Shown one piece after another: positions 24,501-34,689 of a stretch of DNA of 64,000 nucleotides. The stretch is from Neocallimastix lanati (nom. inval.) (taxonomy: Eukaryota > Neocallimastigomycota > Neocallimastigomycetes > Neocallimastigales > Neocallimastigaceae). The notes below the pieces were generated by a model, which had not been told where the DNA came from, searched no databases, and saw nothing but the letters and a program-made list of their open reading frames with translations. Both the position numbers and the translations under genes were made by a program. Numbering within the stretch: position 1 is the first letter of the stretch; every line of letters starts with the position of its first letter. The DNA is taken from positions 604,501 through 668,500 of the forward strand of contig JACVTC010000001.1 in NCBI GenBank assembly GCA_016946835.1, written 5' to 3'.

Positions 24501-26130
24501 TTAATAATTTGTGTTTGATCATTTTAATGTCAAAATGTGCTAAACGTCTATGCCATAAATTTAGTTTATCTTGAGTTTTCATATTTGTATAATTAATTTC
24601 ATTGTTAGTATTGATTTTTTCTATATCCTTTAGTTGTAATGGATGTGTAGACAAAAAGAGTTTAAATGTGTTATTCGAATGAGATAATATATTTATGATT
24701 TTATTTTGATGATTGTCATAGATGGTTGCACATGGTTTGTTATGATGACTATTGAAAATTATTTTGTAATTTTGTTGGTTTAACTTTCCTACCGATAAAA
24801 GATTTTTATCAATAAGTGGTGAGTAATATACATCATTGATGATTATTTCTTGATCATTAATGTAACCTTTAAATGTACCAATGTATTTTGTAGTTAATAT
24901 TTCATTATTTGCAAGATAAATTTTTTCATTGCATGTTTTTATATTTATCAATTTATCTTTTCTGTTAGTAATGTTTATTGAAGCGCCAGAGTCTAAAATC
25001 CAGCATATTAATTCTTTATTGTTTACTGGAGTTTGATATTTTCCTTTGTGTATGTAGTTAATGCTTATAGTTTCATTATCATTGTAGTCTTTAGTGAAAG
25101 AATCTGAATATACTGAATTATAATTATCCTTTTGCATAAAGTTAGCGTAATTTCTCTTTTCATGAAATTGTCTTCTTTGATTATTGTTTTTAATATTTTT
25201 TCTTTTTCTAAACTTGAGTTTTCTATCTGATAATCTTTTTTTGCATTCATAAAAATAGTGTCCTTTTTTATGACAATAGTTACATCTTCCATTTCTTCTA
25301 GTTGTTGTTCTTTGGGCATTTTTCTTCATTTTTGGTTTTTTGTTTTTATAATTAGTATTTTCATTTTCAATTGAAAATATCTTTTTGGCGTTATCAATTT
25401 TAATATTATTTGTTTCAATATTATTTGAAATTATTATTTCTGGAACTACACGTTTAACATAGGATGTACATTCTTCCCAATTATTTATATATTGGAAAAC
25501 ATTAATATATCTTAAGTTTTCCGGTAAGGTCCTATTTAGTATACCGACTTTAGTACTGCAATTCATGTCACCATCTATTTTTTCTAGATCATCAATTATA
25601 TTTTGTAATTCTGACATGAATATATTAATATCCTTTTCTTCATCGTATTTCAGTTCATCTAGTTTTTTCTTGAGTTCCATTTTTCTTGTTTGTTGGTTCT
25701 TAGTAAAAGAGGATTTAAGAAAATTCCATATTTTGTAGGCGGTGTTTGCTTTTCCTTCAATCAACTTTTGAGTAATTTCACTCAAACTGTTCATAATGAT
25801 CCATTGGGCAATTATATCATTGTTTATGTCATTCTCTTTCACGTTCAAGTCATACACCAAGGAATCATCAAACTGATCTTCAGTATATTTTTCGATATTC
25901 TCCTTGATATCCCTTTTTCTTAATTTTCTAACTTTTTCTTTAGTTATGTATGTTAATAAATCATTAATACTTAAGAGATTGATCATACTTCGTTTCCATC
26001 CTCTATAGTTTTCAGTAGTTAATTCGGTCACTCTGTTGAAGCTCTCCGTATAGCTGAAGTTAACTAATCTTCTTGCGTTATTCGATTCTTCAACGTTTAT
26101 CAATTGTGATCTTCCTCTTCTTCCAGTCAT
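21511..26130 (-). CDS. Copia Gag-Pol polyprotein (1,539 residues)
   Basis: One uninterrupted frame encodes the whole polyprotein, with the ATG at 26,130. Gag (about residues 1-280) starts MTGRRGRSQL and contains the copia Gag region (RKLRKRDIKENIEKY). A CCHC knuckle CNYCHKKGHYFYEC is at about 282-295. Protease has WILDSGASINIT near 376-387. Integrase has a zinc region (HRRLAHFD...CPLC, about 525-555) and a core with HMDLVRP (about 580), MRSDNGTEF and PYNPQQNGKAERFNG. An Asn-rich spacer covers about 860-970. RT runs from about 1056 with LVAKGYTQQEGIDF, DINAAYLNAPL and an intact YVDDILLAG (about 1225). RNase H has FDADYAGDLETRRSTTG (about 1383) and ends in ADGFTKYL. All catalytic motifs I checked are intact. 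Gag and Pol are in one frame with no shift site, as in most plant and fungal copia elements. Confidence 0.97.
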   Translation of the reverse strand: MTGRRGRSQLINVEESNNARRLVNFSYTESFNRVTELTTENYRGWKRSMINLLSINDLLTYITKEKVRKLRKRDIKENIEKYTEDQFDDSLVYDLNVKENDINNDIIAQWIIMNSLSEITQKLIEGKANTAYKIWNFLKSSFTKNQQTRKMELKKKLDELKYDEEKDINIFMSELQNIIDDLEKIDGDMNCSTKVGILNRTLPENLRYINVFQYINNWEECTSYVKRVVPEIIISNNIETNNIKIDNAKKIFSIENENTNYKNKKPKMKKNAQRTTTRRNGRCNYCHKKGHYFYECKKRLSDRKLKFRKRKNIKNNNQRRQFHEKRNYANFMQKDNYNSVYSDSFTKDYNDNETISINYIHKGKYQTPVNNKELICWILDSGASINITNRKDKLINIKTCNEKIYLANNEILTTKYIGTFKGYINDQEIIINDVYYSPLIDKNLLSVGKLNQQNYKIIFNSHHNKPCATIYDNHQNKIINILSHSNNTFKLFLSTHPLQLKDIEKINTNNEINYTNMKTQDKLNLWHRRLAHFDIKMIKHKLLNTNVPLKCPLCIQSKIKNKPYPKSEHKSQHIFELIHMDLVRPLPDSIYGNKYFFTILDDFSRYGWVLFLKSKSDTYSAFYNWFRYIKNKYNIRIKYMRSDNGTEFVNIKFKEFCFQYGIQHQLTIPYNPQQNGKAERFNGTLINAAKTLLNDAKLSHQFWEDAVDTANYVRNRLPHKGIFNKISYEILNKTKIDYSNIRVFGCKVFFFIPKNFRSKFDNNASPGIFLGYSNNPTGYKILDITNNKIVLSRNVEFFESNPGNSYCTHCNQNISNFIPNHEIRRNNNYFDNNSYSPNIISNNYHNNTDLPNTTHIHKSNTKNNYKNPKINNNKNKINNNNKNNNNDNNINNNNNNNNDYNNNNNNNNNNNNNNNNNYNNNNNNNNNNNNNNNNNNNNNNNINNNNNINNNNNNINNNNINDSNTNDKNITPISTSHDHIDINNVIKNVKTKRNNTKNSIDNKRKTDNINIDKKDNKKKKYNEKLREPFNYDDIKNLLDKTEWLESIKEELQNMESLHVFESVEKIPEGANITASRWIFKFKRNSAGEIIKRKSRLVAKGYTQQEGIDFHETFSPTLKSDSIRIFTALAVQNNFQIHHIDINAAYLNAPLKEEIYMKPPKGHEDYNKKYWKLRKAIYGLKQSGKQWNDELDKYIKKIGYRRIISEPCLYLKENKYNNISSILAVYVDDILLAGKREEIKNTKNLIKEKFKIKDIGKVNFIIGIKFIKHKNGYFLNQFRYIEEILEKFGMKNSVPSRNTKPILDEELRKNKIDKTKYRSAIGNLLYLAISTRPDIIYSVGKAARRSKDPNLEDWENVLKILKYLKGTIKYGLNFTKEQGIKAFFDADYAGDLETRRSTTGFLITIGNTPTSWCSKLQHCVSTSTAESEYYSLSECSKHCIWYLNLLNEFGLNMKSIEINIDNKAAIFNAKNQSINPKTKHMDIRVHYIRELIRNNKIKLKYIKSQYNLADGFTKYLSNGQMDNFRNSILTNINDINDIEV

Positions 26131-27342
26131 TTTGCTTAATAATATTTTAATAAAATAAGAGATTTTGTTTCAAGTAGTTAATTAAATTTATTTGTTTTCA
26201 CTTTATTAATTATTTTTCTAAAAAGATTAAAGTAAAGATTCTTTATATATTTAAACATTATAAATTTAATTTAATATATTATAAATTGTTATATTTATTA
26301 AATATAATTATTTCTGGTTTTGTTTGTAACGAATAAATATTTTTGTTTTGTCATCTGATGAGCTGATGAACATTGTTATTATGTTTTGTTATTAATGTTA
26401 ATATATTTTTAATTTAAAAAAAATTTCTTGAATTTATTTTATTTGTTAGTGTTAAATTACTGTATAATTGAATGATAATTAATATTGACTTTTGATTGGT
26501 TTCTATAAGTAGAATCTAATTTCATTGAAGTGTTGAAGTAGTTTAATATAATTTATTACGTACTTAAAAGATTGGTTTTATTGTTATATTGATTTAATGA
26601 AATATATTAAATTAAATTAAATATTATCACCTGTTTGATGATTATTTTCAACATTTTATTAAAGTTGACTATAAAATGAATATTATTATTTATATATTAT
26701 ATTTTCAACTTTTTATTAAAGTTGACTATAAAATGAATATTATTATTTATATATTATATTTTCAACTTTTTATTTCAGTTGACCATTATCAAATTAATTT
26801 AGTTTACTTTTGTATTATGTTTTCAACTTAATATTCATTTTTCAATTTTATCAAATTTTAATTCAATTATTTTCAACTTATTTCTTAGTTGACTGTTATT
26901 ATATTAATGTTAGTTGACTATTGCGTTGATTTTTCAACTTAACATTCATTCTCTTAATTTATCAAATTTTATTACAGTTATTTTCAACTTTAATAATTTG
27001 GTTAGATGACTATTATACATCATTTTCATCTTAACCTATGTTGACTATTACTAAAAACATTTAATTATTTTTTATTTTCAAAATATCTTTTAAGTGCCTT
27101 TTTTTATTTCTATTTTATATTATTTTGTTTCAATTTTATGAATTTATTTTTTTTTAAATTGGTACTCAATATTTTATTAATGTTTTAAAACGTGCTTTTT
27201 CTTTTATTTTGTTTTATTTGTATTATAATTTAATTTTTTATATGTGTGTTTAATTTTTAGTAATTATAATGTGTTATTTTTTTTTTTATATTTGGTATTT
27301 AATAAATGTTAATGAAAATCGAAAAATTATGTTAGTAATAAT

Positions 27343-27379
<37 letters not shown>

Positions 27380-27455
27380 CCTTATATATTTAATTAATAT
27401 TTGTATAATGATTAAATTTTAATACTTAGCTTTGTATTTTACTCAACTGGTGAGT
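26131..27455 (-). promoter_or_regulatory. Long 5' leader of the intact copia element
   Basis: About 1.3 kb of non-coding leader between primer site and gag ATG. It contains a 57-bp hairpin repeat array (from 26,644), a long T run on the plus strand (about 27,341-27,374), the block AGCTAAGTAT shared with the other copia leaders (near 27,425), and a hairpin CTCAAC/GTTGAG next to the primer site. Its role (packaging, dimerisation or translation control) is inferred only from position and structure. Confidence 0.7.
26644..26900. repeat. 57-bp tandem hairpin repeats in the copia leader
   Basis: Units start at 26,644, 26,701 and 26,758, exactly 57 bp apart; the first two differ at one base. Each holds an inverted repeat (TCAACTTT, short loop, AAAGTTGA). 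Decayed copies of the same hairpin continue to about 27,050, one at 26,871-26,892 still able to pair. Confidence 0.9.
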
Positions 27456-27469
27456 TGAGACTCTTAATC
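27456..27469 (-). promoter_or_regulatory. Primer-binding site complementary to tRNA-Lys(CUU) anticodon arm
   Basis: The minus strand reads GATTAAGAGTCTCA directly after the 5' LTR. Its complement TGAGACTCTTAATC matches the conserved eukaryotic tRNA-Lys(CUU) anticodon stem-loop, anticodon included. This is the half-tRNA priming type known from Drosophila copia. The tRNA match is from general knowledge, not a search. Confidence 0.8.
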
Positions 27470-27703
27470 TTTTAAATCCAAAAAGACACACGAAATATTA
27501 AAGAGATATATTAGTATGTTTTATTATATGTTTTATTATATTTTCTATTAAAGAGAAAAATGTTCAAGAAAAGTGAATTGTTAATTATAATAATACAATT
27601 ATTTATACACTTTAACATTTATATATATAAAACTATTGGTTAAATATTTAATTTATAACATAAACCATTAATATACTATTTTAATAGTTTCTTACTTCTG
27701 ACA
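27470..27703 (-). repeat. 5' LTR of the intact copia element
   Basis: Same 234 bp as the 3' LTR apart from one base (27,565). Followed on the plus side by the AATTA target duplication. Confidence 0.92.
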
Positions 27704-28403
27704 AATTATTATTAATTATTAAATAAATATAATTAAATGAATGAATATATTATAAATTAAATTAATTTTTTATTTTCCTAAAAAGTCAAAAAGTCGAAAT
27801 CGAACCAATGACATCTAGTGTAAGTACTATTGAGTAGCCTTGGCAAGTTATAACGACGCTGATATTGTTACAATTAATAATTTTATATAAATACATGTTT
27901 AAATCTTTTGATTAATCCTTTGTAGGATTATTACAATTTAAATTATAGTAATATTTATATAAAATAATCATGTAATAAAATATTATTAAGATTAAATAAA
28001 ATTTATATTTTAAATAAAAACTTATTTATAAAATTTACTAAATAACAATATGTTTTAAATAAAAGTAAATTTAAGTTATAAATTAATTAATTACTGTAAT
28101 ATGGCATCTTTACCATATCGTTAAAACCAAATTGTCTTAAAACTTTAACAAATTGTATATTAGAAATTGTTATAAAAGAATTTTTTTTATTTCTAACAAC
28201 ATCTGATTTATAGTTAATATTATTAATATACAAAAATTAAATTTTGTAGAAGTGAATAAAAGTATAAATATAAAAAAACAAAATAAGAAACATTTAAGAA
28301 ATTTAAAGTAAAGTATGTTTTATTAAAAGATTGTTTTTATTTTAATATAAATCTTTATTTAATTATTAATTTTATTTAAATTAATAACAGAAAAATGATT
28401 ATT
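27704..28403. other. Spacer between two copia elements with a tRNA-like scrap
   Basis: AT-rich, no gene. On the minus strand, about 27,870-27,785 contains a GC-richer stretch with a T-arm-like GTCATTGGTTCGATTTC and, upstream, CTTACACTAG, reminiscent of a tRNA-Thr(AGU) anticodon and T-arm. The arms do not pair properly, so it is at most a degenerate tRNA pseudogene or SINE head. Confidence 0.3.
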
Positions 28404-28759
28404 AAAACTGTCAAAAATATATTTCGATAAATACTTATCGTTATTATGTTATTAAAATAGAACACTTTATTCAGTAAAATAAACATTTATATATTTTAGT
28501 TTTATTATTTAAAATATCTTTTATTATTATGGTCGTTTTTTTATTAAATTAAGAATTATATTTTTAAACAATAAAATAATTACTTGGTTTTATACTTTAT
28601 TGAATGTTACAAATATAATTTGTTGGTTATTACAATATTAAAAAAAAATTAATAATCAATTTAATAATTGTTATTTTTAACACTCCTCCAAAAATCTAGC
28701 TTCAAAAAAAAAACTTAGCAAAGAAAAAATGAAGATAGATTTTTAATTTAATTTCTTTT

Positions 28760-31700
28760 AAAATTTCGTTAATAAGGTGTGTTTCTGAAATTGTCCATTA
28801 AGGTCTTGTTTAAAAATTTGGAAAATCCATCTGCTAGGTTACTTTTAGATTTTACATACTTTAGTACAATTAGTTTTTTACTGATTAAGTCTCTAATGTG
28901 ATGGTACCTGATATCAATATGCTTTTGATTTTGGGTTTATTGATTGATATTCACTGTTGTATATTGTTGCTTTGTTCTTAACGAATATTGTAACATAATC
29001 TATGTTTATATTTAATTCATTCATAAAATTTCTGTACCATAAAGAGTGTTTAGCGTATTCACTCAGGCTGTAATATTCGGCTTCAGCCGTGGAAGTAATG
29101 TTGTAGTTTTGAATACCAGCTTGTTGGTGTATTTCCAAACATCATAAGGAATCCAGAAGTAGATTTCCTTGTGTTGAGATCTCCTGCATAATCTGCGTCT
29201 ACATATACCTTTAAATTCATCCCCTTTTGAATTTTAATACCATAGTTTTTTGTATGCTGGATATAATTGAAAATTTTTATAACATTCATCCAATCTTCCA
29301 TCGTAGGATCACTGGATTTCCTTGCAGCTAAAAATATGTTTGGTCTGGTGCATATTCCTAAATATAATAAGCTGCCAATAGCGCTTCGGTATTCTGTTTC
29401 ATTAAATTTCTTTGTTCTCAGTTGAGGATTTTCTTTTGGAATAAGATTTTTGGTTGTCTTTGTATAAGAGTCAGTACTGAATTTGTTTAAAATATCATTT
29501 ACGTACCTTGATTGATGTAGAATATATCTATCTTTAATTTTATTAAATTTTATGCCAATAACGAATTCTACATCCCCAATGTCTTTTATGTTAAACTTTC
29601 TTTTGATTGATTCTTTTACTGAATTTATTTCAGCTAATGTTCCAGCAATAAGTATGTCATCAAGGTAGACTGACAAAATACATATTATTTCCTTTTTATT
29701 ATTAATTTTCTTGTATACACAAGGTTCACTTTGTAATCTGGTAAAACCTATTTTTATTAATTCTTCGTTTAATTTATTGTTCCAATCTTTACCTACTTGC
29801 TTTAGGCCATAGAGAGCTTTGTTTAATTTCAAAAAGATTTCTCATAAGATTGATATCCTTCTGGAGCTTTCATGTATATATGTTCATTAAGAGGAGCGTT
29901 TAAATAAGCTGAATTAATATCTATTTTTTTTATTTTGAAGTTCATGTTTACTACAATGACTGTAATGATTCGAATGGTATCTTGTTTGAGGGTAGGAGCA
30001 AATGTTTCTTTATAGTCGATACCGTATTCTTGGGTATATCCCTTAGCGACTAGTCTCGTTTTTCTTTTAATTACATTACCATTTGAGTCTCTTTTATATT
30101 TAAATACCCACCTGGATGAAATAATATTTGATCCTGAGGGTACCGTATTGACTACTGTGAATACTTTCAGTCTTTCCATATTATCAAGTTCTTCTTTTAC
30201 TGATTTTAACCATTCTGATTTATCATTTAGTTTGAATATGTCTTTGTTGTTGTAAGGTTCAATTAGTGTATTGTTATTATTACTTATCTTTTTTCTTTTA
30301 TTAATATTAAATGAATTATTATTTGATTTTCTTTTAGTTCTTTCTATATATTGATAGTCTCTGTCTTTATTGTTCTCTTTATATTCATTATTAATATTAT
30401 TAATTTCTTTCTGAGTCCTATTTAAATTTTTATTTTTGCTACCTTCTGTTACGTTGTGGATTTTATTATTAATATTTGTTGAATTGTTGTGTTGATTGTT
30501 ATTGTTTTGTTTTGTTGGATCATTTTTTGTTGTTTTGTCAGAATTATTGTTGATGATAGTGACATTATCATTATAATTGATGTCAGTAGTGATACTATTT
30601 TTATCATTATATTTATTGAAGATGTGATTTTTATTACTATTATTGTTTATATTGAGTTTTTTATTTGTATCTATATTTCTTTCAAAATTATTTTCAATAA
30701 TTCCACTGTTCTTATTATTGATTTTATTGTTGTAATCGTAATGACTTAATTGTTTGATCTTATTATTCTCCCTGAATTCGTTATTGGGAAAAATTTTATG
30801 AAGAAAAGAGTTTCCTGGTTCGTTTTCCATAAATTCAACAGTACGGGCTAGGATGATTTTGTTATTGATAATGTCAAAAATTTTATAATCATTAATATTG
30901 TTGCTATAACCTAGAAAAATACCAGGATGAGAATTGTTGTCAAACTTTGAATGAAGTTCCTTTGGGACAAAAAAATATACTCTACATCCGAAGACTCGAA
31001 AGAAACTATAATCCACAGGTTTATTATAAAATATTTCATAAGGGATTTTGTTCTGGTTTCCTTGGTGGGGAAGTCGATTGTAAGTGAAGTTCGCAGTATC
31101 TACTGCGTATTCCCAGAAGTCATGACTAAGTTTAGATTCATTAAGAAGTGCTTTAGCAGAAGAAATAAGTGTACCATTGAACCTTTCAGCTCTACCCTTT
31201 TGAGATAGATTGTAAGAAATCGTGAATTCATGTTTAATTCCATTCTCTTGGCAGAAGGTTTGAAAACGACTATTCTGAAATTCTTTTTATTATCGGAGCG
31301 GATGGTTTTTACAGTGATGTTTGTGGTGTTATATATTTCATTGTGCCATATAATAAATTTGTTGAATACATCAGTTTTATTTTGGGTAAAGATCACCCAT
31401 CCATATCTTGCAAAATCATCTAAAATTGTTAGGAAATATTTGTTGTTATTTATGGAGTTAGTGACTGGTCCAACTAGATCTATGTGTATGAGATCTAATA
31501 TTTGTTTTGTTTTATTTGTCGTAGGTTTATAAGATTTATTTTTTAATTTTGAATTAATACATATTGCGCATTTGGTTTGCACGTTTGTATTATTTAATTT
31601 ATCTTTGATCTTTGATATATCAAAATGGCCTAAGCGTCTGTGCCAAAGGTCCATTAATTGACTTTTATTTAGTAAAGTATAGTTGATTACATGACTACTA

Positions 31701-33225
31701 TTTATATTATTTTTCTTAAAATAAATTGGTTGCTCTGATGTAAAAATTTTGAATTTATTCATATTATCAGATATTGATTTATAGATTCGGTTACCTTTAT
31801 CGTCATAAATTAAAACTTATGGTGAGTTATTATAATTGTTGAATATGACTTTGAAGTTTTGTGCTATTAACTGATTGATGGAAATTAAATTTTTTTAATA
31901 TGTTTTGAATAGTAAATATTTTTAAGTGTGAATTTATAATTATTAATGAACCCGGTAAAGTCGCCGTAATAGTTTGATAAAATTTTCTTTCAATTTGCAA
32001 GCGAAATTTTTGTATTATATTTTTTGATATTGGTGAGTAAATTAATATTGTTTGTAGTGCTTATTGAAGCACCAGAGTCAAGGGTCCAAACTATAAAATT
32101 ATTATTTTTAATTCCATTAATTTTATTATAGTTATTATTTGTTTCAATGCTATTGATTTCTAAAGCATTATCGGAAAAATAATCTTTTGAAAAATCTTAT
32201 TGGTAATTATCTTTATATTCTTTATTATTGTGTACTAAATAAATGTGCTTATTGTTTATTTTATATTTGTTATATTTCTTATCTGATTCCCTTTTTCTTT
32301 ATTAGATTTATTATACTTGGTTACTTTATTAAAGTTAATTTTCTTATTTTTAAAGCAATCCTTAATATAGTGGCCGAATTTTCCGCAGAGAATGAACTTT
32401 CCATTCTTTCTTTTGGAATATTTTCTTTTCTTATCTATCTCTAATTTTACTCTTAGGATATGAATGTAATGAAAAATGTTTTAAGATTTTTCTTCTTGAA
32501 TCCTTTTTTCTTTAAGATGAGAGAACGTAATGTCTGGAACTATCCTTTTAAGGTAGTTACAACATTCTTTCCAATTATTGTTGAATTGGAAAACGTTAAT
32601 CCACCTTAAATTTTCTGGTAAAGCACGGTTAAGAATTCCAACTTTTGTATTGTCAGAAATGTCTGAGTCTATTGTTTCTAGTTCGTCAAGCATATTTTGG
32701 AGAGTTGCTAAAAAAATGTGAATATTGTCATTTATATTAAACTTTAAGAAATTGATTCTATTTTTCAGAATCATTTTTCTATGTTCATCTCCAAGAGTAA
32801 AAGATTCCTGGAGAAAATTCCATATCTGAAAGGCTGTTTTACTATGACCTTTCAGAATCTCTTTAGTTTTATTCCCAAGACTGTTGGTAATGATCCATTT
32901 CACAAGGATATCATTTTTGATATCCTTTTGAGTAGTCCCAGCATCATAGACAAGTGAAGAATCAAATTTATCTAATATAATCATCTAAATTTTCTCTTAT
33001 ATCCTTTCTCCTTAATTTTTTTATTTTTTGGGAACTAATATACTCGTCTAGATTGTTCAATGTTAAGAGGTATAGGATATTGGTTTTCCAATTTTGGAAG
33101 TTTTCAATATTTAATTCTGTTATATAATTAAAATTCTCTGAATAATTAAAAGAAATCCCTTTGGCAGAAAAATTGTTTTCTGTGGTATCAATTTGATTTC
33201 TTTGATTGTTTCTAGTTCTGGGCAT
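28760..33225 (-). pseudogene. Copia Gag-Pol, frameshifted
   Basis: Relative of the intact copia polyprotein. Open pieces on the minus strand are Gag (33,225-32,968 and 32,984-32,481), integrase (31,762-31,100), end of integrase plus Asn-rich spacer and RT start (31,016-29,829), and RT with RNase H (29,832-28,914). Protease LDSGASISTTNN lies near 32,080. The zinc knuckle ILCGKFGHYIKDC near 32,370 has lost its first Cys. Integrase shows HIDLVGPV and TIRSDN. RT shows LVAKGYTQEYGIDY and a box YLDDILIAG, Leu in place of the usual Val. RNase H has VDADYAGDLNTRKSTSG. Roughly six frameshifts or stops prevent expression. Domain order and the Asn-rich spacer match the 21-kb element. Confidence 0.95.
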
Positions 33226-33872
33226 ATTGATTTTATAGATTTAGTTAAAATAAATATTGATTTATTTTATTGAATTGATTAAGTTTTGATGATTATATAA
33301 TTTTATTTTATTTTTTTTTTACTTAAAAATTTTTATATTTTTTTTTATTTTATATATGTATTTTTAACGATTTTAGATATAATTTAAATCTTAAATTTAA
33401 TTGGATTCAAAATTTAGAGTTTCTATTTTTTGGTGTTAAATAGATTCCCTTTTTTTAATTAGTTTAATTAACTTGACCATCAATTTGATGTCATCTGATG
33501 TTGTTTATTTTAAGAGTAATTAATAAAGTCATGACATGATTGCTTTAATATGACTAATTTGACATTATTTATAATATATTAGTAAATATATATTACTATT
33601 ATTAATTCTTTATTTTATTAAATTACATAATCTTAGTATATTAATATTATTGTTTATTTTTTTTTATATTGTTTTATATGTCTTATGAATTATTTTAATC
33701 TATTCAATAATTTTAATTTATTTTAATTCTCTTATGACTTTTGCTATTAGTTACATTATTTTCAAATTAAGTTATTTAATTGCTATTTTAAATTATATTA
33801 TTAATTTAGTCTATATAGTTGAAATTTTAAGTTATCTCAATTTTTATTATATATCTGGAATCTTTGAATTTT

Positions 33873-34053
33873 ATTGTTTTAAGCTTAAAATATGAAGCTG
33901 ACGTCCTGGATTTATTTTCAGTTTAAATTGTATAGCTAACATCATAAATTTACTTTCAGCTTAAACTATATAGCTGACATTTTAAATTTACTTTCAGCTT
34001 AGATTATATAGCTGACATCTTAAATTTACTTTCATCTTAAATTAGTTGATAAA
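33873..34053. repeat. 38-bp tandem hairpin repeats in the copia leader
   Basis: Five units start at 33,873, 33,911, 33,949, 33,987 and 34,025, exactly 38 bp apart, the outer ones diverged. Units three and four contain TCAGCT ... AGCTGA inverted repeats. The array occupies the same leader position as the 57-bp array in the intact copia element. Confidence 0.9.
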
Positions 34054-34261
34054 ATTTTATATATTGTTTTTATCTTATAATTGATGTTTGAGTTATATAA
34101 GTTTATGTTATATATTTTATTACTATTATTTTTAATTTAAATATATGAATATAGATAAATAAATAACAATTAGTATCATAATTATTATAGGTTTGTATTA
34201 TTTATAAAGTATTTTTTTTTAATGATATACTTAGCTTTTATTTTATTTAATCGTGAGAGAT

Positions 34262-34275
34262 TGAGACTCTTAATC
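34262..34275 (-). promoter_or_regulatory. Copia primer-binding site (tRNA-Lys anticodon arm)
   Basis: Minus strand GATTAAGAGTCTCA, identical to the site of the intact element, adjoining the 5' LTR that starts at 34,276. The shared AGCTAAGTATAT block lies about 40 bp further into the leader. Confidence 0.8.
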
Positions 34276-34689
34276 TGTCAAAAATATATTTCGATAAATA
34301 CTTATCGTTATTATATTATTAAAATAGAACACTTTATTCAGTAAAATAAACATTTATATATTTTAGTTTTATAATTATTTAAAATATCTTTTATTATTAT
34401 GTTTCTCCTTTTTATTAAATTAAGAATATTTTTAAACAATAAAATAATTACTTGGTTTTATACTTTATTGAATGTTACAAATATAATTTGTTAGTTATTA
34501 CAATATTAAAAATAAATTAATAATCAATTTAATAATTGTTATTTTTAACAAAAACTAATAAAATAATAAAATAAAATATTTATTACTTATTGTAATTTAT
34601 TTAAATTTTAATAATAAAGAATAATTTAAAAAAAACATTTACATGATTTTATATTTTTATTTGATTTTAACTATTTACATTAAAAATAA

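Larger units (their letters stand above)
21226..27703 (-). mobile_element. Full-length Ty1/copia element, probably young
   Basis: Complete minus-strand element: 5' LTR 27,470-27,703, primer site 27,456-27,469, leader with hairpin repeats, a single open Gag-Pol frame (26,130-21,511), polypurine tract CTTAGGAGGAA (minus) at 21,460-21,470 and 3' LTR 21,226-21,459. Both LTRs are 234 bp and differ only at 21,321 (T) versus 27,565 (C). AATTA flanks both sides (21,221-21,225 and 27,704-27,708). Near-identical LTRs and an unbroken polyprotein suggest a recent insertion, possibly still mobile. Confidence 0.95.
28409..34550 (-). mobile_element. Full-length but decayed Ty1/copia element
   Basis: 3' LTR 28,409-28,682 and 5' LTR 34,276-34,550, both running TGTCAAAAAT to TTTTTAACA on the plus strand. 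Target duplications AAAAC lie at 28,404-28,408 and 34,551-34,555. The LTRs differ at about a dozen substitutions and small indels, so the insertion is clearly older than the element at 21 kb. A primer site (34,262-34,275) and a purine tract TTTTGGAGGAG (minus) before the 3' LTR complete the structure. Confidence 0.93.

Noticed and set aside
26351-26370. CTGATGAGCTGATGAAC as a hammerhead ribozyme core
   Set aside because: The CTGATGA word is present, but no GAAA core strand with pairing helices was found around it; it is part of the copia leader.
33873-34053. Regular 38-bp repeats as a CRISPR array
   Set aside because: Units are contiguous without unique spacers, lie in a retrotransposon leader, and the genome is eukaryotic.
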